From Pilasporangium apinafurcum (lineage: Eukaryota > Oomycota > Peronosporomycetes > Pythiales > Pythiaceae): a DNA stretch of 64,000 nucleotides. A program made the position numbers and the translations under genes. The notes beneath the pieces were generated by a model that saw nothing but the letters and a program-made list of their open reading frames with translations, had not been told where the DNA came from and did not search any database. The first letter of the stretch is position 1. The number at the start of each line of letters is the position of its first letter. The DNA is taken from positions 297,054 through 361,053 of the forward strand of contig BCKE01000025.1 in the NCBI GenBank assembly GCA_001600495.1, read 5' to 3'. Positions 55,641 to 64,000 of the stretch are shown here, one piece after another.

Positions 55641-55999
55641 TGTAGACTTCTAAGACCATTAAAGTTACAACGAGGAAGATAGAGTGTAGGAAGAGTATCC
55701 GTGGACAGCAGGAGAGTCTATCAACCTCTCAAACGCGTCCACACGGTTGCTCGTATGCTGGTAATCACCAATAGAAAGGAATGAATGCGATGGACCAGGT
55801 CTAAATATTTAGTAGTAACAAGGATAGCGTGGCTGTGGTCTGGTCTCTTCATACGTCGATTATAACAGCATGGATGTTACACAGGTGAGTGCGCAATATA
55901 GCATAGCTCGCTTCGGTTCCAAATATTTCATGGCAGAGAGTTTGAAATTGTTCTAAAGGTATGAGTTCTGACTTCTTATTATTTGCGATGCTGCCTGTA
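55641..55999. other. No gene seen
   Basis: Spacer between the third Fanzor relic and the decayed tail of the ankyrin gene. ATGGATGTTACACAG|GTGAGT at 55871 resembles a start exon with donor, but nothing downstream supports it. Confidence 0.3.
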
Positions 56000-56382
56000 T
56001 CATCTTGCTTGTTCCAAACACGGTTGATTTGATATATGCTCCGTGCTTCCCCGCTTTAACAAGAGCTGGACAGCAGGCAAGTAGCGGCTAGTATTAGCAT
56101 AGCAAAGTGGCGCCACGCTTTTCCCAGATCTCGCCAAATATTGAGTGACATTCGCGCGATTATTCTCGGTTGCACTATAAAATGGCATAGAGCCGTCCCC
56201 ATCTGATGTTTCCAGCATGGTTCCATGTTCTATTAAATATTGAACAATGATCAGATACCTATTACTGACGGCACTGTTCAGTGGTATCCACACTTCATTG
56301 TTGAAATATTTTACATTCGTCACGCGGTGAAAACTGGGTTAGTGACCAGATATCTATTCCTGGCGACAAGGTTCAGTAGTGT
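56000..56382 (-). pseudogene. Frame-shifted ankyrin tail of the neighbouring gene
   Basis: After the stop at 56383-56385 the ankyrin pattern continues: TLLNLVARNRYLV in the original frame, and then in another frame IPLNSAVSNRYLIIVQYLIE, MPFYSATENNRANVTQYLAR and YLPAVQLLLKRG. About three further, more divergent repeats are therefore cut off by a stop and a frame change. The protein ends early relative to its ancestor. Confidence 0.6.
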
Positions 56383-57690
56383 CTAGTCGTCATTGTCGGA
56401 TGAGTTCACGTTCGCGCCACAATCAATCAAATATTGAACAACGTTTACGTGATCCATATCGACAGCACTATTCAATGGTGTTTTGCCCTCACTGTCAGAC
56501 GATTCCATGTTCGCGCCATGCTCGACCAAATATTGAACAACAGTCAGATGTCCATTCCTAGCGGCAAGGTTCAATGGTGTTTTGCCCTCACTGTCAGACG
56601 ATTCCATGTTCGCGCCATGTTCGACCAAATATTGAACAACAATCAGGTTTCCATCCCTAGCAGCATGGTTCAATAGTGTTTGACCGTATTTGTTGGACCA
56701 GTTCACGTTCGCGCCATGTTCGACCAAATATTGAACAGTGGCTAGATGACCCCGACTGGCGGCAAGGTTCAATGGTGTTTGATCGTCATTGTTGGATGAG
56801 TTCACGTTCGCGCTATGTTCGACCAAATATTGGACAACGTTTACGCGACCCATATCGGCAGCACTATTCAATGGTGTTTGACCGTATTTGTCAGACGATT
56901 TCATGTTCGCGCCATGTTCGACCAAATATTGAACAACAGTCAGGTGTCCATTCCTAGCAGCAAGGTTCAATGGTGTTTGACCGTATTTGTTGGATGAATT
57001 CACGTTCGCGCCATGCTCGACCAAATATTGAACAGTGGCTAGATGACCCCAATTGGCAGCAAAGTTTAATGGTGTTTGGCCGCGACTGTCGGATGAGTTC
57101 ACGTTCGCGCCATGCTCGACCAAATATTGGACAACCCTTAGGCAATCACAGTTAGCAGCACTATTCAATGGTGTCGGATCATTATTGTCAGACGATTCCA
57201 TGTTCGCGCCATGCTCGACCAAATACTGAACAACAGTCAGGTGTCCATTCCTAGCAGCAAGGTTCAATGGTGTTTGACCGTATTTGTTGGATGAATTCAC
57301 GTTCGCGCCATGCTCGATCAAATATTGGACAACTTTTAGGTGGCCCACATCGGAAGCACTGTTCAGTGGTGTTCTGCGCTCATTGTCAGGTGAGTCCACA
57401 TTCGCGCCATGCTCGACCAAATATTGAACAACAGTCAGGCTTCCATTCCTGGCGGCAAGATTCAACGGTGTTCGGCCGTACCTATCAGATAACTCCATGT
57501 TTGCGTTACACTCTACTAAAAATTGGACAACAGTCAGGTGGCCCTTGCTTGCAGCGGCGCTCAACGGTGCCAAATGGCGATCGGGCCATACCCGAATGCC
57601 ATTAACATCACTACCGCTCTTGACCAATTCTTGCACACGCGCCAAGTCTCCCTGAAGTGCTGCATCGTAGATGTAAGTGGTAGAGTTCAT
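56383..57690 (-). CDS. Ankyrin-repeat protein with recently expanded array
   Basis: About 435 residues from ATG 57690 (MNSTTYIYDAALQGDLARVQ); an in-frame ATG at 57738 would add 16. It consists almost wholly of about thirteen 33-residue ankyrin repeats with consensus YGQTPLNLAARNGHLTVVQY then LVEHGANVNS. The 99-bp DNA units are very similar, and repeats recur in sets of three (SNKYGQ at repeats 5, 8 and 11), showing block duplication. No other domain is present. Ankyrin arrays bind proteins; the partner is unknown. The stop falls inside what would be repeat 14. It lies between two Fanzor relics in the accessory region. Confidence 0.75.
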   Translation of the reverse strand: MNSTTYIYDAALQGDLARVQELVKSGSDVNGIRVWPDRHLAPLSAAASKGHLTVVQFLVECNANMELSDRYGRTPLNLAARNGSLTVVQYLVEHGANVDSPDNERRTPLNSASDVGHLKVVQYLIEHGANVNSSNKYGQTPLNLAARNGHLTVVQYLVEHGANMESSDNNDPTPLNSAANCDCLRVVQYLVEHGANVNSSDSRGQTPLNFAANWGHLATVQYLVEHGANVNSSNKYGQTPLNLAARNGHLTVVQYLVEHGANMKSSDKYGQTPLNSAADMGRVNVVQYLVEHSANVNSSNNDDQTPLNLAASRGHLATVQYLVEHGANVNWSNKYGQTLLNHAARDGNLIVVQYLVEHGANMESSDSEGKTPLNLAARNGHLTVVQYLVEHGANMESSDSEGKTPLNSAVDMDHVNVVQYLIDCGANVNSSDNDD

Positions 57691-57753
57691 TGTGTTCTTA
57701 ATATCGTCCAGATGTCGTCCTGTTTTGCTTCCTCTCAAAAATGGATTTTGCAG

Positions 57754-58086
57754 CTAGCTTCGCATATACCTGAATTGTACCCACATCCCGGACCTGTAAT
57801 TTGGAATTACGTGAATGTCATTTTCTTCAATGTCAAACAAAAGAGGTGAAAGACTGCAACCTGGACGTTTACAGCCATACAAATGAGGATTGTTTGACTT
57901 AGCCCATGCAGCACTGTACTTGCTCTTAAGTTCGCATTCAAACTTGACTTGTATAGGCATTTTACTTATCTTATTTTCGCAGGCTGTCCGTCCGCGCGGA
58001 AAATGTATGCGATTCACTATCCATTTTGTCCGTCTGGTCAAACCTGTCATACTGACTAGAAAACCTGACAAACGAATTACCTCCAA
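57754..58086 (-). CDS. Unrecognised ORF, doubtful
   Basis: A 110-residue frame (FECELKSKYSAAWAKSNNPH then LYGCKRPGCSLSPLLFDIEE) has no family match I can name. It overlaps, on the opposite strand, sequence leading into the fourth Fanzor relic, so it may be chance or part of that element. Confidence 0.2.
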   Translation of the reverse strand: MEVIRLSGFLVSMTGLTRRTKWIVNRIHFPRGRTACENKISKMPIQVKFECELKSKYSAAWAKSNNPHLYGCKRPGCSLSPLLFDIEENDIHVIPNYRSGMWVQFRYMRS

Positions 58087-58122
58087 ATCTTATTTTCAGT
58101 ATAACCAACTGCAGGTGTCTCT

Positions 58123-58449
58123 TTGCAAACAGTATGGGAAATTTTTTTACTGGTATGTCATTCGACAATTCACCATCATGGCGTCAAAGCGCTCAAGAAG
58201 GAACTGGTAAAGCGCACTACCGTTCGTTCCGTCGACAACTTTCGTACAAGCAAGCGATGTTTCCACTGTCACGCTGAACTTTCGAAGGTAGTTTTCCCGA
58301 AAATGGTCAACGGCGTTCCCGATGGCACAATTGAATCTCGATTCGTTTTGGGATCGCGACGTGAACGCTTCGCCGAATATTATGCACGTGACGATAGAAC
58401 TTTTCAACAATCGAGCAAGACCAGAGTACTTGCAACGAGAATAGAGTGA
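58123..58449 (+). pseudogene. Fanzor nuclease relic, C-terminal part
   Basis: The frame contains VKALKKELVKRTTVRSVDNF directly followed by RTSKRCFHCHAELSKV, the Fanzor DEFRTS-CxxC signature with Glu changed to Asn. VNGVPDGTIESRFVLGSR (the inter-zinc loop) follows. In a second frame downstream MHVTIELFNNRARPEYLQRE resembles the usual Fanzor C-terminus. Loss of the alternative catalytic Glu plus a frame change make it non-functional. The N-terminal half is not recognised. The hairpin CAACTCG-CCAAG-CGAGTTG at 58548-58566 lies just downstream. Confidence 0.68.
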
Positions 58450-58599
58450 GTCGTAGAAGCGCAAAAAAAGCGTGAGCTCGGAGTCTTCGGACTTGAACCT
58501 GCTCACACAGTACAGCCCGTATTCTAGGTGTAGCCAGTTGGTAGGCGCAACTCGCCAAGCGAGTTGGAATAACCTAGTTTTGGGATTCCTTACAAAACT

Positions 58600-59413
58600 G
58601 GTTTTGAATTTTTATTGTATACCTATACAAGTAAACTGAATGGGTTTTCAGTATAAATATCCGCAATTGATTGACCCATAAAGGTCTTTTGTGTTTTTAT
58701 AGAAAAACACTATAATAAGATGGATTTTTAAGGCTGTGATGAACTGGTCAATGACAGCCAAAAGATACAATGATCCGTTCGATCTGCAGTGCTTTCCTTC
58801 TGCAGTTGACCGCTTATATGTTTGTTAATGCTCACGCATGTGCTCGATATTGGGTAGTATGTCTGCATGACCGTTGGCTGCGCTGCAAGAGCTTGTGACA
58901 AATTCCTCGATTGTGTTGATGATGTGCGCCGAATCTACTCGTTTCCGATTCTTTTCTCGCGTGCAGTGCCAATGCCGCTTTTTCACTGCCGGCTTGCAAA
59001 TGAAAACTGTTCATGTGCTTCATTCCCTCCGAAATGGTGAATGCGTTATGCGAGAAACCCTCCGTACGCAATTTTTCATTTTGATCGTCTACTTGAAGTG
59101 CGAGTGGATGCGTGATCGGATGACTGGAATATGAAACGACTGAAAAGAACAACCATGTATAGCAAACGTACATGATGAACGGCTCTTGATGCCAAAAGCG
59201 ACTTTTCATCGACGTGCTTTTCTCTTTTTATGGAAGAAGGCAATAGCGCGAGCGAATGAGTCATTCAGTGAACGTATTCCAGAGGGAAACTGTGGTGTCT
59301 GTACTTTTGCGTTCGTTTGCTACAGTATAGCTCTTCGAACGCTACAGCAAAGGAGAAAAAAGATTCATCATTAATCAAGTGGTGGTAACACGTACGCATT
59401 CTTGTCGAGACGA
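58600..59413. other. Upstream region of the leishmanolysin gene; no gene seen
   Basis: AT-rich sequence without a convincing frame. It probably contains the protease promoter in its last few hundred bases. Confidence 0.4.
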
Positions 59414-62400
59414 ATGCTGCATGTGGGTCAGCATGGAGCGCCTTGCGGGTGGCGATCCGTTGCTGTTGGTGTCTTGGTGGCTGCGCAGCTGTTACTTTTG
59501 CAGATTATGGGATCACTGCCGCTCTGTGGGGCGCACAATGTAAAACCTTTATCATCCAGCGTTAACAGCAACACACCAGGCATATCCACCGTCTTTTCAG
59601 CAAATCCCATACGCACAAGACATCACCACTGCATTCACGACGAACAGCTAGACGCGTTTTATGCATCAATCGATCCTACATCCATCCAATGTCCGCAACG
59701 CTTGGCTCCAGTGGAGATCGAACTCCAGCAACGCGACCAAAGTGCATTCTTGGACGATTTTCTCCGAATTATCGGGCTACGACAAACAGTTTCCTTTCAA
59801 TACGGTCGTTTGCGCTCGCTGGAAGAAGAAGCGCCGACAGGATCATCAGTCGCGTTCCAGCCGATCCGCATCACATTTGACCTGTCAAAGCTATACAGTG
59901 ATCCCGGGTACATGTGTGTGAACGAAGGTGACACCGTAAAGGTCGATAATCAGGACTACAAGTGTACGTCAGGAGATGTGCTAACCGCAGCCAAGAAAGA
60001 GTTTATTGTATCGGTGTTACTCCCAGCGATTCGTGATCGGTTCCAGGGGATCCTGTCGGTGCAGCGTGTTATAGGTAATCTCATCATCGGTGGCATTTCG
60101 TGTACGAGCAGCGCCGCGTGGGCATGCTGCTCCCGATCCATCCCAGCTTCGTACCGATCGGAAGGCGTAGCGAACGCCGACTTTGTGCTGCATGTGACGG
60201 CACGACCGACGACCGGCGCGACCATCGCGTGGGCACTGCCATGCAATACAGACCAGTATGGACGGCCGATCTCAGGTCAAGCGAACTTTGGCCCGGGGCG
60301 ATTGGATCCGACGACGCCTGCAAGTCGTGACGAGCAGATTGGCACGGCACTGCACGAGATGACACATGCTCTTGTACTCTCGAAAGCGCTCTTTTATCAT
60401 TTCCGCCAGCCGCGTAACGGTAACGAGTGGGGATATGAGAACGTCGTGACACAGACGCAGGCACCTGGAGGGGTGTATGTAAGCAAAATTGTGACGCCGA
60501 ACGTCGTGAAGCAGGTCAAGCAGCACTTTAACTGTTTCAATTGGGTCGGTGCTGGACTGGAGCTCGAGAACGGCGAGAAAGGCAGCGCGAGTTACAGTTC
60601 TCATTGGGAGAAACGCATGGTCATGAACGAGTACATGAGCGCGACAAGTTCGTACGATCCTGTGTACTCGGCATTCACGTTGGCACTCTTTGAAGACAGC
60701 GGATGGTACGAAGTAAGTTACAGCACGGCTGAGACCCTGCCATGGGGGTACCTCGAAGGGTGTGGTATGGCTCAGTCGCGCTGCTCTGAGTGGAACGATC
60801 GCTATATCTGCAAAGATGCGACTCAAAAAGGATGTACATCTGACTACACGTCCAAGGGATACTGTAACGTGGCATCGTACAGCTCCAGCATTCCGTCGGG
60901 GTTCCAGTACTTCCAGGATCCAACGTTTGGTGGTCGAGATTCATATGCAGATTACTGTCCGTTCTTCCGCGCATACAGCAACGGCGACTGCCGTAACATT
61001 GGCCGCACGCCGACGACCTTCAATGCTGACAACTGGATGGAAGAGGTCGGCTCCAGCAGCAAGTGTTTCTCGTCCAGTTTGAGTAAAAGCTCGAGCGATG
61101 GGGCAGATCTGCGATCGACGTGCTACAAAGTCGCTGGGTGCACATCGAAGAGTCTCGAACTCTCGATTGGCGGAGTCAGCGTCCACTGCCCGATAGAGGG
61201 GGCGACAATCACTGTGAACGGATTTCGAGGCAAACTCGTGTGTCCCCCTGCCACGAAACTTTGTCAGATGATGCAGGATAAGTGCTCAGGTGCAGGAGTA
61301 CTGCTCACCAGTGGCAAGTGTCAATGCAACCCAGGATATGTAGGGGACGATTGTTCAGGTATCGCGTGCCCAAAAGCGACCACAAATGGAGAGGAGTGCG
61401 GTGGCAGTTCCCATGGCACATGCAAATACACCATAGGCAAATGCGTCTGTACAAGCGGTTACACCGGCCTCACGTGCTCCGAGCTCGTATGTCCACAGTA
61501 TTCCGAGGGGAAAAACACCACAGAGTGTTCGGGCCACGGCACTTGCGACCGAGACGATGGGGTATGTACATGTAGTGACGGGTACAGCGGTGAAGCCTGC
61601 GAATGCGTACCTGGTTGCACGAACACTTCCTGCGGGGATACAGGTACCTGCGATTGTACGACTGGCGCGTGTTCATGTAATCAAGGGCATTCTGGTGTGA
61701 CATGTTCTATCGCAAGTGCGCCAACCATCACGACACTGAGTGAGGAAGATGAAACAGTGACAGATGTGATCGGCGACAAAGAGTACAAGTTTTACAAGAT
61801 ATACCTTAACGCCAGCACCTATGATATCACGTTTGTGCTGTCCTCGCCAAGTGATTCGTCCTCAGGTGTTGACGTGGATCTCTATGGATCATTTGATGTT
61901 ATGTACCCGACGTCGTTGACGTCGAAAACGATTCTATTCAGTAGCAATAACGATGTTGGAATGAAGGACGAAATCAATTTGTGCGGTAGTCTTGGGATGT
62001 TTCCTCGCGGATTGAACGACTCCTTTCGATATTGTCCACGCGCCACATCATCGTATATGTTGACAACGCCTGGATATTTTTATTTGTCTGTCTTGGGTTA
62101 CTCGGGCGGCAGCTTCGCGCTCTCTATTGAGACCGATAAATGCAAGGGCGTGACCTGTTCTAACCATGGTGGCTGTGGAATTGTATGTATTTCTATTTTG
62201 TAGATTTCCGCATGTACTTTCTTTGGCTAATTTTGTCCTTTTACCTTTCTGTTCGTACGTGTCACTAGAATTATCCGGGCATTTGTACGTGCGATCGGTA
62301 CTGGAGCGGTGAAGACTGTAGTGTTCCCGTCTGCGGACCTGATTGCGAAGATTTGGGCACCTGCGGACTAAGTTCTGGTGACAATGACAATGCTGAGTCT

Positions 62401-64000
62401 GCTGGTGATGACGTGCCAGGTGCTGTCACAACCACGCTTTCAGACTTGTCAACTTCTTCCATTTTATCTTTCAAACCATTACGGAACACATCTGAGTGCT
62501 ATGGCAACGGGATTTGTCAGGTGCAGACAGATGCCAATGGGAATGACGTTCCTGGTTGCGTGTGTGACGAAGCATTTTCTTTCGCCAATCCCACTGCATC
62601 TCAGGCACTGTGCAAGGAACTCATTCCATCTATCGCATACATTCAGCACTTTACGGAGCCATTCACAGTGACTGTAAATCTTTTAGATCTTCAGGTTGAT
62701 GTTGGGTCCTGGGCACTTTACACCCTCGAAGTCAAGGACAGCTGGGAGATTCTCGTGGCGAATCTCGCGGCGACCACATCTGAGACGGATCCAATGTTGT
62801 TCATTCGCAAAGAGAAGCTTCCATCGGTCAATATGGCTAATCAGAGCAGCAGTGAGTCGTACATTCAGTTCATGGACTCGGATAGCTGGACATCCGGCTT
62901 GTCAACACGGAAGATTGTCCTGAGTCGAGCAACCTCAACCCTTAGCTCGGGTTTGTACTACATCGGTGTCTACAACAGCCTCTACGCACAAACAGCACTT
63001 GGCTATCAGTTGACCGTAAATGCCACAGGAAACTGTTCTACAACCAGGAACGATGATGATTTCGGGATTTGCCTCAATGGAGCAACCTGCAACGCTCAGT
63101 CAAGCCAAATGTGCACCTGCCCCGACGGGTATGCGGGAAAATATTGCTCGATGCAAATCACGCGATCGATATTATCGTCGCCAGCCAACTCGACATCCTC
63201 ACCTTCTAATTCCTATCTGGCCTATAATTCGACCAACGCCAGTCTGCTAGGTATTGGTGCGTGGACGTACTTTTCCTTCGAGATCGACGACGTTACCATT
63301 AAATTGGTGCAATTTCGGCTTGTGATTGAGAACGATCTCGATACTGCGACACCTGTGCTGCCGTTGTTACTCGTGCGTGGACCAAAGGACGATGGGTTCC
63401 CTACGTTGTTTACGGAAAGCCAAAGGGATTTCTCGGCCATCGAAGCGCAAGAAAACGAGCAGGTCGTTTCGATTCCAGTTGAAACTACGTGTTCTTTCGC
63501 AACCGATCAGAAACATTGTTACAAGGTGGCGATTTACAATCGCCAATACTCCGGGGATATGTTGTTGTATCGGCTAGAGGTTGAACTCTTCACATCGCTG
63601 ACGTCTGTGTATCCATTGCAGGAATGTGGGGGAGCTATAGGAAATGCACAGAACTGCCACAATCACGGCAAGTGTGTACTGGTGAATCCGTCTTCTTCTT
63701 CTTCGGGTGAGACACAAGCCGTGCCGTCCTGTTCGTGTTTCTCCGGTTGGACAGGACTACGCTGCAACACGCCGACGTCGTTCGACATGCAACAACTTTG
63801 GAGCGCCATTAGCAATGTTTCACTGCTCTGTTCGACATGCAGCACGAGTTTTTCTTTGGCACGTGGTGAGGTCAAGATGTTTCGTGTGCCTGAGAGTTTG
63901 CGCGAGAACACTGGTGTGAGGTTACGTGTGACACCGTCTTCTACAAGTAGCCGCAAAAGTGGCGTGAACCCGAGTGTGTATGTGAGTGAGATGCGACCGC
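59414..64000 (+). CDS. Leishmanolysin-like (M8) metalloprotease with EGF modules, partial
   Basis: Two exons in view, 59414-62182 and 62269 to beyond the window, giving at least 1,500 residues. ATG 59414 starts a signal peptide with hydrophobic core VLVAAQLLLLQIMGSL. The M8 catalytic zinc site is HEMTHAL, with the distal His in SSHWEKRMVMNEYM preceding the Met-turn. Cysteine-rich leishmanolysin C-terminal sequence follows. Then come EGF-like modules (GKCQCNPGYVGDDCS; GKCVCTSGYTGLTCSE; GVCTCSDGYSGEAC), beta-sandwich regions resembling bacterial PPC domains (about 61730-62130 and 62600-63030), and further EGF modules (MCTCPDGYAGKYC; CSCFSGWTGLRC). It is secreted or cell-surface, cleaving host or self glycoproteins (inference). 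It is much longer than ordinary GP63 of about 600 residues. The 3' end lies outside the window. Confidence 0.88.

Noticed and set aside
57754-58086. A zinc-finger gene next to the ankyrin gene
   Set aside because: Only two cysteines in a C-x5-C setting and no second pair. It overlaps the Fanzor relic region, so it is listed only as doubtful.

Overview
This window reads as nuclear DNA of an oomycete (stramenopile). The evidence is compact genes with short GT-AG introns, divergent promoters of 250 to 650 bp, a folate/biopterin transporter of the kind expanded in oomycetes, EGF-bearing leishmanolysin, Fanzor relics, and two tubulin ligase-like enzymes that imply flagellated zoospores. Base composition is moderate rather than GC-rich, so an Albugo- or downy-mildew-like genome fits better than a typical Phytophthora. 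That last point is a guess. Gene models below were spliced by eye from reading frame and splice sites. LAYOUT. 0-1.5 kb: repeat-rich, with a Merlin/IS1595-type transposase scrap. 1.5-14.8 kb: dense host genes: TTLL1 and an R2R3-MYB (minus), CCDC22 (plus), a TTLL3/8-like ligase, a PDZ protein and a KIX/leucine-rich protein (all minus), then the cereblon orthologue (plus). 15.5-16.1 kb holds a decayed coiled-coil gene. 16.9-20.8 kb: mitochondrial nucleoside diphosphate kinase, HYPK, and a protein joining cyclic-nucleotide-binding domains to an RGS domain. 20.8-23.1 kb: a broken Fanzor (eukaryotic TnpB-like) element with terminal inverted repeats. 23.8-29.4 kb: a four-domain voltage-gated channel with an EEEE (calcium-type) filter. 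29.8-33.7 kb: RBM8A/Y14, then two neighbouring genes that each carry an N-terminal BED finger in front of an unrelated enzyme fold (RraA-like aldolase; medium-chain dehydrogenase-like). 34.0-46.8 kb: one BEACH-WD40 gene of about 4,095 residues. 47.5-59 kb is an accessory, repeat-rich stretch: a second Fanzor relic bounded by two 62-bp palindromes, an assembly gap with an artefactual duplication, small cysteine-rich ORFs, a decayed amino-acid permease, an intact-looking folate/biopterin transporter, a third and a fourth Fanzor relic, and an ankyrin-array gene. 59.4 kb to the end: a secreted leishmanolysin-like protease with EGF modules, running off the window. HOW IT FITS. The host genes are housekeeping functions: tubulin modification, endosomal recycling (CCC complex), co-translational N-acetylation, exon-junction complex, ubiquitin-ligase substrate reception, and calcium and cyclic-nucleotide/G-protein signalling. 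No operon-like pathway is implied. The most unusual signals are the cluster of four divergent Fanzor relics in 38 kb, one of them between matching long palindromes, and the adjacent BED-enzyme fusion genes.
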